Assembly (NCBI RefSeq): GCF_001905005.1
Contig: NZ_LWKZ01000023.1
Location: forward strand, 558,001-622,000
Direction of reading: 5' to 3'
DNA from: Streptomyces sp. CB02923
GTDB lineage: Bacteria; Actinomycetota; Actinomycetes; Streptomycetales; Streptomycetaceae
DNA length: 64,000 nucleotides
A program made the position numbers and the translations under genes. Below the pieces are notes generated by a model. It made no database searches, was not told the DNA's origin, and worked only from the letters and a program-made list of their open reading frames with translations. This document shows positions 37,701-46,482 of the stretch, in pieces; within the stretch, counting starts at the first letter, position 1, and each line of letters begins with the position of its first letter.

Positions 37701-40158
37701 CGGGGCCGCCGACGAAACGGGTGCCCGCACGATCTCCGTGCACTCGCGTCCGGACGGCGCCTTCGACCAGCCGTGGACCCAGCACGCGGGCGGCACGCTG
37801 ACCTCCGGGGAGCGGATCGGGGACTTCGGTTCCGCGGTCTGGCCGCCGCAGGACGGCGACGCCGTCGACCTGGAGGGCTTCTACGACGGGACCGGCTACG
37901 GCCCCACGTTCCAGGGCCTGCGCTCGGTCTGGCGCCGCGACGACGGCGCGTACCTCGAAGTGGCGCTGCCGGAGCAGATCGCCGAGGACGCCGGTGCCTT
38001 CGGACTGCACCCGGCGCTGCTGGACGCGGTGCTCCAGTCGCACCGGATGGCCGGGGTCGGCAGTGCGGACGACCAGTTCCTGCCCTTCGCCTGGCGCGGT
38101 GTCTCGCTGCACGCGGGCGGCGCCTCGGTCCTGCGGGTCCGCGTCGTGAAGAACGGCGACGACTCGATGTCCATCACGGCCGTCGACGTCGAAGGCGCGC
38201 CGGTACTGTCCGCCGAGGCGATGGTGATGCGGGCCTACCGCGATCCCGGCACCGGCGGGTCGGCGGTACGGCGCGGCGCGGAGCGCGACGAGCTGCTGTC
38301 GCTGGAGTGGACGGCGGCGCCGGAGGTGCAGCCTGCCGGGGTGCGGTGTGTGTCCCTGGGTACGGACGAGCTGGGTGTGGGCGCGTCGGTCGCGTCCCTG
38401 TCGGAGCTCACCGGCGACGAGGACTTCGTCGTGGTCCCCGTGTCCGGTGCGGGGGGCGATGTGCCTGCCCGTGCGCACGAGGTGACGGGCCGGGTCCTGA
38501 GCGTGCTTCAGGAGTGGGCCGGCCGGGAGGAGTCCGCCACGCGCCTGGTGTTCGTCACGCGAAGGGCTGTTTCGGCTGCCGAGGGCGAGTCCGTGGAGGA
38601 CGTGCCCGCGGGTGCGGTGTGGGGTCTGGTGCGTTCGGCGCAGTCGGAGAATCCCGGGCAGGTCGCGCTGGTGGACCTGGAGGACGGGAACCTGGTCTCC
38701 GTGCTGGGGGATCTGCCGGGTCTGCTGGAGACCGGGGATGCCCAGTTCGTGGTGCGCGATGGTGTGGCGCGGGTGGGGCGGCTGACCGAGCGCCGTGGTG
38801 GCGCGGAGGCGGCTCCGGCGGCGTGGAATCCGGATGGCACGGTGCTGATCACTGGTGGTACGGGTGGTCTGGGGCGTGAGCTGGCCCGGCATCTGGTGGC
38901 GGAGCGTGAGGTGCGGCATCTGCTGCTGGTCAGCCGTAGCGGTCCGGAGGCGTCGGGTGTGGGTGAGCTGCGTGAGGAGCTGGCTGCTCACGGTGCCGAG
39001 GTGACGGTTCGCGGCTGCGATGTGGCGGACCGTGCGGCGGTGGAGGAGCTGGTGGGTTCGGTGCCCGCTGCCCATCCGCTGACCGCGGTGATCCACACGG
39101 CCGGTGTGCTGGACGACGGTGTGGTCACCTCGCTGACCCCGGAGCGTCTGGCGGCGGTGCTGCGGCCGAAGGTGGACGCCGCCTGGAACCTGCACGAGAC
39201 GACCAAGGACCTGGACCTCGCCGCGTTCGTACTCTATTCGTCCATTTCGGGCGTACTGGGTGCGCCGGGGCAGGGCAACTACGCGGCGGGCAACACCTTC
39301 CTGGACGCGCTGGCCCGGTACCGCACGGGACTGGGGCTGCCGGCGCAGTCGCTGTCGTGGGGCGCCTGGGAGCAGGGCGGAGGCATGACGTCCGCGCTTT
39401 CGGACGCGGACATGCAGCGGATGGCCTCGTACGGCACGGTGCCGCTCAGCCCGGAGCGGGGCCTGGCGCTGTTCGACGCGGCCACCGCGACCGGCGCGGC
39501 GCACCTGGTCGCGCTCGGGCGGGTTTCGGGTCCGGTGCGTGCCCAGGGCCCGGTGCCGTCGGTGCTGCGCGGGCTGATCAAGGGCGCCCGGCGGACGGCG
39601 GCTGCTTCCACGGGCGGCATCGCCGCGGCCGTGTCGCTGATCGAGCGGCTGCGGGCGGCGCGTCCGGAGGAGCGCCCGCGGCTGATGACCGACGTGGTGC
39701 GCACCGAGGCCGCGGCCGTACTGGGACATGCCTCGGCCAAGAGCCTCGATGCCCGGCGGGAGTTCAACGACCTGGGCTTCGACTCGCTGACCTCCGTCGA
39801 ACTGCGCAACCGGCTGTCCGACATCACCGGACTCCGGCTGAGCGCCACCCTCGTCTTCGACTACCCCAACCCCACCGCACTCGCCGAACACTTCGTATCG
39901 GAACTCGTGGGCGACACCGCTTCGGGGCCGGCCCTCCTGGACGAACTCGAACGGCTCGACGCCGCACTCGCCGCCGGCGAGCCCGACGCCCGTACCAGGG
40001 CCGCCGTCACCACCCGGCTGACGCAGATCCTGGACAACTGGCGGGACGCCCAGGCGGAGGAGGACGGTGCGGAGGTCGCCGAGCGGATCGAAGCCGCCAG
40101 TACCGATGAGATCTTCGCCTTCATCGACAACGAGCTCGGCCGTCACAACGAGCGTTGA
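34735..40158 (+). CDS. pimS3: Type I PKS, single module KS-AT-DH-KR-ACP (PimS3-like, module 11)
   Basis: 1807 aa. The N-terminus (MTTSSETVVAALRASLKEAE) is a coiled-coil docking domain of the class that pairs with the IDAMDVAGLVQAAL tail of the upstream PKS, so the chain should pass from there. KS Cys at 35353. AT Ser at 36637 (GHSIGE) with HAFH, malonyl. DH motif intact (His at 37543, HVIGGSVFFP). KR is B-type (GVLDDGV), Tyr at 39280. ACP Ser at 39784. There is no ER, so a trans alkene results, fitting the C4-C5 double bond that pimaricin-type pathways later epoxidise. The C-terminus (DEIFAFIDNELG) is the other docking class and matches the start of the next PKS. Start ATG 34735 is 11 nt after the previous stop with a weak site (GAGCGG). 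Size and organisation agree with PimS3. Confidence 0.9.
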   Translation: MTTSSETVVAALRASLKEAEHLRRENRKLVAAATEPIAIVAMSCRYPGGVNSPEDLWDLLASGKDAISAFPTDRGWDLDALRDAGVDQRGNAVSQEGGFLDGVADFDADFFGISPRESVTMDPQQRLLLETSWEAIERAGIDPVSLRGSRTGVFVGTNGQDYAYLLVRSLADATGDIGTGIAASATSGRLSYTLGLEGPAVTVDTACSSSLVALHAASHALRAGECSLALVGGVNVMSSPGSLMEFSRQGGLAADGRCKAFADAADGTGWSEGVGILLVERLSDARRNGHPVLAVVRGSAVNQDGASNGFTAPSGPSQQRVIRQALASAGLAASDVDVVEAHGTGTPLGDPIEAQALLATYGQDRDAERPLLLGSVKSNLGHTQAAAGAAGIIKMVLAMRNGVLPQTLHVDAPSSHVDWSSGGVDLLTGPRQWPDVDRPWRAGVSSFGISGTNAHVIVEQAVPAEEPAPEPETAPTVAPWLVSARSEEALVAQIEQISSLRGSSSPVDVGFSLAAGRSLFEHRAVLLAQSPDGEVSEAARGRAEASRSLAVLFSGQGAQRVGMGRELYGRFPVFAAALDEVLGHFDGGLREVMFGDAEGLDETGFTQPALFAVEVALFRLTEALGLRPDFVAGHSIGEIAAAHVAGVFSLADACALVSARARLMQALPAGGAMVAVQAAEAEVAPRLVEGVSVAAVNGPESVVIAGDEAEVLRIAEELAAEGRKTRRLSVSHAFHSPLMEPMLEDFRRVAEGLSYEAPRIPLVSNVTGALATEELVCSAEYWVRHVRETVRFADGVQALAAEGASVFLEVGPDGVLTAMAQHTLDEAAVAVPVLRKDRAEETALLSALAQLHVTGVGVDWAGIFDGTGAQRVDLPTYPFQHERYWPRLAALSGDVTGAGLLPAEHPLLGATLTLADEGGVVLTGRLSLQTHPWLVDHVIGGSVFFPGTGFLELAMRAADQVGCDRVGDLVLMTPMVLQEEGATQVQVLVGAADETGARTISVHSRPDGAFDQPWTQHAGGTLTSGERIGDFGSAVWPPQDGDAVDLEGFYDGTGYGPTFQGLRSVWRRDDGAYLEVALPEQIAEDAGAFGLHPALLDAVLQSHRMAGVGSADDQFLPFAWRGVSLHAGGASVLRVRVVKNGDDSMSITAVDVEGAPVLSAEAMVMRAYRDPGTGGSAVRRGAERDELLSLEWTAAPEVQPAGVRCVSLGTDELGVGASVASLSELTGDEDFVVVPVSGAGGDVPARAHEVTGRVLSVLQEWAGREESATRLVFVTRRAVSAAEGESVEDVPAGAVWGLVRSAQSENPGQVALVDLEDGNLVSVLGDLPGLLETGDAQFVVRDGVARVGRLTERRGGAEAAPAAWNPDGTVLITGGTGGLGRELARHLVAEREVRHLLLVSRSGPEASGVGELREELAAHGAEVTVRGCDVADRAAVEELVGSVPAAHPLTAVIHTAGVLDDGVVTSLTPERLAAVLRPKVDAAWNLHETTKDLDLAAFVLYSSISGVLGAPGQGNYAAGNTFLDALARYRTGLGLPAQSLSWGAWEQGGGMTSALSDADMQRMASYGTVPLSPERGLALFDAATATGAAHLVALGRVSGPVRAQGPVPSVLRGLIKGARRTAAASTGGIAAAVSLIERLRAARPEERPRLMTDVVRTEAAAVLGHASAKSLDARREFNDLGFDSLTSVELRNRLSDITGLRLSATLVFDYPNPTALAEHFVSELVGDTASGPALLDELERLDAALAAGEPDARTRAAVTTRLTQILDNWRDAQAEEDGAEVAERIEAASTDEIFAFIDNELGRHNER
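38788..39225 (+). repeat. KR block near-identical between module 11 and module 12 PKS genes
   Basis: This stretch reads almost base for base like 44233-44670 (offset 5445), including matching low-bias codons such as GGT and CAT. It covers the KR cofactor motif and most of the catalytic half. Confidence 0.75.
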
Positions 40159-40178
40159 GTCCGGCCCCTTTTTCACAC

Positions 40179-40184
40179 GGAAGG
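40179..40184 (+). promoter_or_regulatory. Ribosome-binding site of the module-12 PKS
   Basis: GGAAGG 10 nt before ATG 40195 fixes that start, in the 36-nt gap between the two single-module PKS genes. Confidence 0.7.
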
Positions 40185-40194
40185 TTTCCACGGC

Positions 40195-43100
40195 ATGTCG
40201 AACGACAAGAAGCTCGTTGACTACCTCAAGTGGGTCACGAACGACCTGCACCAGACCCGCCAACGGCTTCGGGAGGCCGAGTCCGCCAAGCAGGAACCCA
40301 TAGCCATTGTGGGAATGTCCTGCCGGCTGCCCGGTGGCGTGCAATCGCCGGAAGACCTGTGGGAGCTGTTGAAGGACGGCCGGGACGGCATCACGGGCTT
40401 CCCCACGGACCGCGGCTGGAACCTCGACGTTCTCGCCGGTGACGGCAGCGGCAGCAGCGCGACGTCCGAAGGCGGCTTCGTCGACGCGGCCTCGTTCGAC
40501 GCGGACTTCTTCGGCATCTCGCCCCGCGAGGCCGTGACCATGGACCCCCAGCAGCGCATCCTGCTGGAGACCTCCTGGGAAGCGCTGGAGCGCGCCGGCA
40601 TCGACCCCGGGTCCCTGCGGGGCAGCGACACCGGTGTCTTCGTGGGCACGAGCGGCATCGACTACACCAACACCGTGATGAACTCCCGTGAGGACATCGA
40701 AGGGCACGGCAGCACCGGCCTCATCGCCAGCATCCTGTCCGGCCGGGTCGCCTACAGCTTCGGCCTGGAAGGCCCCGCCGTCACCCTCGACACGGCCTGC
40801 TCCTCCTCGCTCGTCTCCCTGCACCTCGCGTCCCACGCGCTGCACTCCGGGGAGTGCTCGCTGGCGCTGGTCGGCGGTGTGACGGTGATCTCGACGCCGA
40901 TGAGCTTCGTCGGATTCACCCGGCAGGGCGGCCTGGCGCCGGACGGCCGCTGCAAGGCGTTCGCCGACGCCGCCGACGGCACCGGCTGGTCGGAGGGCGT
41001 GGGCGTCTTCGTCGTGGAGCGCCTGAGCGACGCCCGCCGCAACGGGCACCCCATTCTCGCGGTCGTGCGGGGCTCGGCCGTCAACCAGGACGGCGCCTCC
41101 AACGGTCTGACGGCGCCCAGCGGTCCCTCCCAGCAGCGGGTGATCCGGCAGGCGCTGGCGAGCGCCGGTCTGACCGCCTCCGACGTGGACGCCGTCGAGG
41201 CCCACGGCACCGGCACCCCGCTCGGCGACCCGATCGAGGCCCAGGCCCTGCTCGCCACCTACGGTCAGGACCGCGATCCGGAGCGGCCGCTGCTGCTCGG
41301 TTCGGTGAAGTCCAACCTCGGCCACACGCAGGCGGCGGCCGGTGCGGCCGGGCTCATCAAAATGATCATGGCGATGCGGCACGGCGTACTGCCGAAGACG
41401 CTGCACGTGGACGCGCCGACCTCGCACGTGGACTGGCCGTCGGGGTCGGTGGAACTGCTGACGGAGCCCCAGGAGTGGCCCAAGGCCGACCGGCCGTGGC
41501 GCGCGGGCGTGTCGTCGTTCGCCATCAGCGGCACCAACGCCCACGTCATCATCGAGCAGCCGCCGACCGCGGAGGAGGAGTCCGAGGAGGAGGCCGCGCC
41601 GCGGACCTCGCCGTCGGCCGTACCGTGGCTGCTCTCCGCGAAGACCGAGGAGGCGCTGGCCGCGCAGCTCCAGCAGATCTCCGCGCTGACCGACCCGTCG
41701 CCCCTCGACCTGGGCTTCTCGCTGGCGACCACCCGGGCGCACCTGGAGCACCGGGCGGTACTCCTGTCCGAGGGCGGCGAAACCGTCGAGGCGGCGCGCG
41801 GGGTCGCGGAGCCCTCGGCCGCGAAGCTGGCGGTGCTGTTCTCGGGTCAGGGTGCGCAGCGGGTGGGGATGGGCCGTGAGTTGTACGGCCGGTTCCCGGT
41901 GTTCGCCGCGGCCCTGGACGAGGTGCTGGGGCACTTCGACGACGGCCTGCGCGAGGTGATGTTCGGTGACGCGGAGGGCCTGGACGAGACCGGGTTCACG
42001 CAGCCCGCGCTGTTCGCCATCGAGGTGGCGCTGTTCCGGCTGACCGAGTCCTGGGGCATCCGCCCGGACTTCGTCGCCGGGCATTCGATCGGCGAGATCG
42101 CCGCCGCGCACGTGGCGGGAGTGTTCTCGCTGGCGGACGCGTGTGCGCTGGTGTCGGCGCGGGCGCGGCTGATGCAGGCCCTCCCCGCGGGCGGCGCGAT
42201 GGTGGCCGTCCAGGCCGCGGAGAGCGAGGTTGCGCCGCGCCTGGTCGAGGGCGTGTCGATCGCGGCGGTCAACGGCCCCGAAGCCGTGGTCATCGCCGGG
42301 GACGAGACCGAGGTGCTCCGTATCGCGGAGGAGCTGGCGGCCGAGGGCCGTAAGACCCAGCGCCTGTCGGTCAGCCACGCCTTCCACTCGCCGCTGATGG
42401 AGCCGATGCTGGAGGACTTCCGGCGCGTCGCCGAGGGCCTGTCGTACGAGGCCCCGCAGATTCCGCTGGTGTCGAACGTGACCGGCGAGCAGGCCGCCGA
42501 GGACCTGGTGTGCTCGGCGGAGTACTGGGTGCGGCACGTCCGGGAGACGGTGCGCTTCGCCGACGGCGTACGGGCCATGGTGGCCGAAGACGTCGACGTC
42601 TTCCTGGAGCTGGGTCCCGACGGTGTGCTGACGGCGATGGCCCAGCACAGCCTCGACGGTGCCGACGGCCGGCTGGCCGTATCGGCCCTGCGCAAGGACC
42701 GCCCCGAGGAGACGGCCCTGCTCACGGCTCTGGCGCGGCTGCACGTGGCGGGTGCCGAGGTGGACTGGTCCGCCTGGTTCGACGGCACCGGCGCCCAGCG
42801 TGTCGACCTGCCGACCTACCCCTTCCAGCACGAGCGGTACTGGCCCCGCCCGGCCGCGCTGTCGGGCGACGTCACCGGCGCCGGTCTGCTCCCCGCGGAG
42901 CACCCGCTGCTGGGCGCGACGCTCACCCTCGCGGACGACGGCGGGGTGGTGCTGACCGGCAGACTGTCGCTCCAGGCCTACCCGTGGCTGACCGACCACG
43001 TCATGGGCGGCAGCGTGCTCTTCCCGGCCGCCGGATTCCTGGAACTGGCGATGCGCGCCGGTGACCAGGTCGGCTGCGAGCGGGTCGAGGACTTCGTGCT

Positions 43101-46100
43101 GATGACCCCGCTGGTGCTCGCCGAGGAGCGGGCCACCCAGGTCCAGGTGCTGGCCGCGGCCGCCGACGACGCGGGCGCCCGCAAGGTCTCGGTGTATTCC
43201 CGCCCGGACGGTGCCCTCGACCAGCCGTGGACCCAGCACGCGGGCGGCACGCTCGCCGCCGGGGAGCGGATCGGGGACTTCGGTTCCGCGGTCTGGCCGC
43301 CGCAGGACGCGGTCGCCGCCGACCTGGAGGACTTCTACGAGGGGACCGGTTACGGTCCCGCGTTCCAGGGCCTGCGCGCGGTGTGGCAGTACGAGGACGG
43401 GGCCTACGTGGAGGTGGCGCTGCCGGAGCAGGTCGCCGAGGACGCCGGCGCCTACGGACTGCACCCGGTCCTGCTGGACGCGGTGCTCCAGTCGCGTCGG
43501 CTGGCCGGTGTGGGCACCCAGGGCGACCAGCTCCTGCCGTTCGCCTGGCGGGGCGTGTCGCTGCACGCCGGAGGCGCGTCGGTGCTGCGGGCGCGGGTCG
43601 AGAAGACCGGTGAGGACTCGGTGTCCATCGCGGCCGTCGATGTCGAAGGCGCACCCGTCCTGTCCGTCGAGGAACTCGTTCTGCGCGGCGGCCAGCTGGC
43701 CGGTGCGGGACAGCGGGGCGCGAGCCCCGACGCGCTGCTGTCGCTGGAGTGGACGGCGGCCCCCGAGGTGCAGTCCGCCGAGGTGCGGTGCGTGTCCCTG
43801 GGCGCCGACGAGCTGGGTGTGGGCGCGTCGGTCGCGTCCCTGTCGGAACTCACCGGCGACGAGGACTTCGTCGTGGTTCCCGTGACGGGTACGGGCGACG
43901 ACGTGCCCGCGCGCACCCATGAACTCACCACCCGGACCCTGGGCGTGCTCCAGGAGTGGCTGGGCCGGGAGGAACAGGGCACCACACGCCTGGTGTTCGT
44001 CTCGCGCGCCGCCGTCTCCTCCGCCGAGGGCGAGTCCGTGGAGGACGTGCCCGCGGGTGCGGTGTGGGGCCTGGTGCGTTCGGCGCAGTCGGAGAATCCC
44101 GGGCAGGTCGCGCTGGTGGACCTGGAGGACGGAGACCTCGCTTCCGTGCTGGGGGATCTGCCGGGTCTGCTGGAGACCGGGGATGCCCAGTTCGTGGTGC
44201 GTGAAGGCGCGGTGCGGGTGGGGCGGCTGACCGAGCGCCGTGGTGGCGCGGAGGCGGCCCCGCAGGCGTGGAATCCGGACGGTACGGTGCTGATCACTGG
44301 TGGTACGGGTGGTCTGGGGCGTGAGCTGGCCCGGCATCTGGTGGCGGAGCGTGAGGTGCGGCATCTGCTGCTCGTCAGCCGCAGTGGTCCGGAGGCGTCG
44401 GGTGTGGGTGAGCTGCGTGAGGAGCTGGCTGCTCACGGTGCCGAGGTGACGGTTCGCGGCTGCGATGTGGCGGACCGTGCGGCGGTGGAGGAGCTGGTGG
44501 GTTCGGTGCCCGCTGCTCACCCGCTGACCGCGGTGATCCACACCGCTGGTGTGCTGGATGACGGGGTGGTCACTTCGCTGACCCCGGAGCGGCTGGCGGC
44601 CGTGCTGCGGCCGAAGGTGGACGCCGCCTGGAACCTGCACGAGACGACCAAGGACCTGGACCTCGCCGCGTTCGTCCTCTACTCGTCCATCTCGGGTGTG
44701 GTCGGTTCTCCCGGCCAGGGCAACTACGCGGCCGGCAACACCTTCCTGGACGCGCTCGCCTGGCACCGGGCCGGCCAGGGACTGCCCGCGCAGTCCCTGG
44801 CATGGGGAGCCTGGACGCAGGGCGGAGGCATGACCGCCGCCCTCTCGGACGCGGACATGCAGCGGATGGCCTCGTACGGCACGGCGCCGCTCAGCCCGGA
44901 CCGCGGCCTGGCGCTGTTCGACACGGCCGTCACGACCGGCGCGGCGCACCTCGTCGCCGTCGGCCGGGCTTCGGGACAGGTCCGTGCCCAGGGCCCGGTG
45001 CCCCCGGTGCTGCGCGGCCTGGTCAAGGGCGCCCGCCGGACGGCCGCGAGCGCCCCCGGCGGCGCCGCCGCGGCCGTCTCGCTCGTCGACCAGCTGCGGG
45101 CGGCGCGTCCGGAGGAGCGTACGCAGCTGCTGACCGACGTGGTGCGCACCGAGGCCGCCGCCGTACTGGGACACGGCTCGGCCAAGAGCCTCGACGGCCG
45201 GCGCGAGTTCTACGAGCTGGGCTTCGACTCGCTGACCTCCGTCGAACTGCGCAACCGCCTCTCCGCCCTCACCGGACTGCACCTGTCGGCAACCGTGGTC
45301 TTCGACAGCAAGACCCCCGCCGACCTCGCCGCCCGGCTCTACGCCGACCTGGCCGAACAGGCGACCCTGGACGGCTCCGGGGCGCAGGCGGGCTTCCAGG
45401 CCGCCGCACCGGAGACCGACTCGCTGGAGCGGCTGTTCCTCGACGCCCTGGACAACGACAAGATGGCGGAGGCCCAGCGCATGATCTCCGCGCTCGGCGC
45501 CCTGCGGCCGAACTTCGAGAACACCGCCGAACTGGAGGACCTGCCGCTCTCGGCCACCCTCGCCGACGGCCCCGGCACGCCGCGGCTGATCTGCGTCAGC
45601 ACCCCCACCGCCAACGGCGGCGTACACGAATACGCCAGGCTCGCCGCGCCCTTCCGGGGCGAGCGGCACGTCAGCGCGCTGCCGCTGGTCGGCTTCGCCA
45701 CGGGGGAGCGGCTGCCGGCCAACCCCGAGACCGCGGTGCGCGTCATCGCGGAGAGCGCGCTTCGCGCCAGCGACGGCAACCCCTTCGTCCTGCTCGGCCA
45801 CTCGTCCGCCGGTGCCTTCGCCTACCTGGCGGCGGCCCTGCTGGAGGACACCTGGGGCATCAGGCCGGAGGCCGTGGTGCTGCTGGACACCATCAGCGTC
45901 CGGCGCGAGCAGAGCGAGGACGTCGACTTCCGGGGCCTGATGCGGCGCCACTTCATGGTCGACGAGGTCGCGCCGGTACGGATGACCAACTCCAGGCTGT
46001 CCGCCATGGGGCGCTGGATGGGCATGCTGAACCAGCTGGAGATGCGGCACACGAGCGCCCCCGTGCTGATCGTCCGTGCCGCCCAGGAGATCTTCGGCAT

Positions 46101-46260
46101 CAAGACCGTCACCGGCCTCGAAGCCGACCAGCCGGGCGGCGGGGACTCCAGGACCGACGTCCGCAGCGTGGACGCCGACCACTTCTCCATGGTCCGCGAC
46201 GCGGCCCCGGAGACCGCACGCATCATCGAGGAATGGCTCGGCTCCCTCGGCGACGCGTGA
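40195..46260 (+). CDS. pimS4: Type I PKS, terminal module KS-AT-DH-KR-ACP-TE (PimS4-like, module 12)
   Basis: 2021 aa. The docking start MSNDKKLVDYLKWVTNDLHQ pairs in type with the DEIFAFIDNELG tail of the upstream PKS. KS Cys at 40798; AT Ser at 42085 (GHSIGE, HAFH, malonyl). DH His at 42997 (HVMGGSVLFP) is intact, although the preceding motif reads YPWLTDH rather than HPWL. KR B-type (GVLDDGV), Tyr at 44725; ACP Ser at 45229. The thioesterase (about 45580-46257) shows GHSSAG with Ser1870, Asp1898 (LLDTISV) and His1996 (DADHFSMV), a complete triad. It should form the C2-C3 alkene, then release and cyclise the chain to the macrolactone. Two hairpins follow the stop. Organisation agrees with PimS4. 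Confidence 0.92.
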   Translation: MSNDKKLVDYLKWVTNDLHQTRQRLREAESAKQEPIAIVGMSCRLPGGVQSPEDLWELLKDGRDGITGFPTDRGWNLDVLAGDGSGSSATSEGGFVDAASFDADFFGISPREAVTMDPQQRILLETSWEALERAGIDPGSLRGSDTGVFVGTSGIDYTNTVMNSREDIEGHGSTGLIASILSGRVAYSFGLEGPAVTLDTACSSSLVSLHLASHALHSGECSLALVGGVTVISTPMSFVGFTRQGGLAPDGRCKAFADAADGTGWSEGVGVFVVERLSDARRNGHPILAVVRGSAVNQDGASNGLTAPSGPSQQRVIRQALASAGLTASDVDAVEAHGTGTPLGDPIEAQALLATYGQDRDPERPLLLGSVKSNLGHTQAAAGAAGLIKMIMAMRHGVLPKTLHVDAPTSHVDWPSGSVELLTEPQEWPKADRPWRAGVSSFAISGTNAHVIIEQPPTAEEESEEEAAPRTSPSAVPWLLSAKTEEALAAQLQQISALTDPSPLDLGFSLATTRAHLEHRAVLLSEGGETVEAARGVAEPSAAKLAVLFSGQGAQRVGMGRELYGRFPVFAAALDEVLGHFDDGLREVMFGDAEGLDETGFTQPALFAIEVALFRLTESWGIRPDFVAGHSIGEIAAAHVAGVFSLADACALVSARARLMQALPAGGAMVAVQAAESEVAPRLVEGVSIAAVNGPEAVVIAGDETEVLRIAEELAAEGRKTQRLSVSHAFHSPLMEPMLEDFRRVAEGLSYEAPQIPLVSNVTGEQAAEDLVCSAEYWVRHVRETVRFADGVRAMVAEDVDVFLELGPDGVLTAMAQHSLDGADGRLAVSALRKDRPEETALLTALARLHVAGAEVDWSAWFDGTGAQRVDLPTYPFQHERYWPRPAALSGDVTGAGLLPAEHPLLGATLTLADDGGVVLTGRLSLQAYPWLTDHVMGGSVLFPAAGFLELAMRAGDQVGCERVEDFVLMTPLVLAEERATQVQVLAAAADDAGARKVSVYSRPDGALDQPWTQHAGGTLAAGERIGDFGSAVWPPQDAVAADLEDFYEGTGYGPAFQGLRAVWQYEDGAYVEVALPEQVAEDAGAYGLHPVLLDAVLQSRRLAGVGTQGDQLLPFAWRGVSLHAGGASVLRARVEKTGEDSVSIAAVDVEGAPVLSVEELVLRGGQLAGAGQRGASPDALLSLEWTAAPEVQSAEVRCVSLGADELGVGASVASLSELTGDEDFVVVPVTGTGDDVPARTHELTTRTLGVLQEWLGREEQGTTRLVFVSRAAVSSAEGESVEDVPAGAVWGLVRSAQSENPGQVALVDLEDGDLASVLGDLPGLLETGDAQFVVREGAVRVGRLTERRGGAEAAPQAWNPDGTVLITGGTGGLGRELARHLVAEREVRHLLLVSRSGPEASGVGELREELAAHGAEVTVRGCDVADRAAVEELVGSVPAAHPLTAVIHTAGVLDDGVVTSLTPERLAAVLRPKVDAAWNLHETTKDLDLAAFVLYSSISGVVGSPGQGNYAAGNTFLDALAWHRAGQGLPAQSLAWGAWTQGGGMTAALSDADMQRMASYGTAPLSPDRGLALFDTAVTTGAAHLVAVGRASGQVRAQGPVPPVLRGLVKGARRTAASAPGGAAAAVSLVDQLRAARPEERTQLLTDVVRTEAAAVLGHGSAKSLDGRREFYELGFDSLTSVELRNRLSALTGLHLSATVVFDSKTPADLAARLYADLAEQATLDGSGAQAGFQAAAPETDSLERLFLDALDNDKMAEAQRMISALGALRPNFENTAELEDLPLSATLADGPGTPRLICVSTPTANGGVHEYARLAAPFRGERHVSALPLVGFATGERLPANPETAVRVIAESALRASDGNPFVLLGHSSAGAFAYLAAALLEDTWGIRPEAVVLLDTISVRREQSEDVDFRGLMRRHFMVDEVAPVRMTNSRLSAMGRWMGMLNQLEMRHTSAPVLIVRAAQEIFGIKTVTGLEADQPGGGDSRTDVRSVDADHFSMVRDAAPETARIIEEWLGSLGDA
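45580..46257 (+). other. Thioesterase (macrolactone-forming) domain
   Basis: Alpha/beta-hydrolase domain at the C-terminus of the last PKS, starting near RLICVSTPTANGGVHEY. Nucleophile Ser at 45802 (GHSSAG), Asp at 45886, His at 46180. It marks this polypeptide as the chain-terminating one. Confidence 0.9.
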
Positions 46261-46284
46261 CCACGGCTCAGGAGCGGTAAGCCA

Positions 46285-46312
46285 GGGCGGGCGGCCATCG
46301 GGCCGCCCGCCC
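46285..46312 (+). terminator. GC hairpin after the thioesterase PKS
   Basis: GGGCGGGCGGCC-ATCG-GGCCGCCCGCCC, a perfect 12-bp stem 24 nt past the stop. Probable terminator of the PKS operon. Confidence 0.7.
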
Positions 46313-46384
46313 CGGCGCGTTCCGGCCGGCCCGCCCGTGGCAGTGCTCTCGTCGCGCTCGTCGCTCTCGCCACGGCATGCGAAA

Positions 46385-46431
46385 GAACCCCGGTGTGTCA
46401 GCGTCGGTCAGACGCTGACACACCGGGGTTC
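46385..46431. terminator. Perfect 20-bp-stem hairpin between convergent genes
   Basis: Arms 46385-46404 and 46412-46431 are exact reverse complements around a 7-nt loop (CGGTCAG). It sits between the ends of the PKS (+) and the P450 (-), so it likely terminates both transcripts. Confidence 0.85.
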
Positions 46432-46482
46432 CGTCGTACCTCTTGAGGGCCCCCTACGAACCACGCGGGCAGGAACAGCCCT

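Noticed and set aside
36247..46182. Minus-strand open frame of 3311 codons opposite modules 11 and 12
   Set aside because: Mirror of the coding strand with low-complexity composition and no start context. Same reasoning applies to the minus-strand frames at 20879-26698, 26855-31468, 47814-52394 and 54264-61535.
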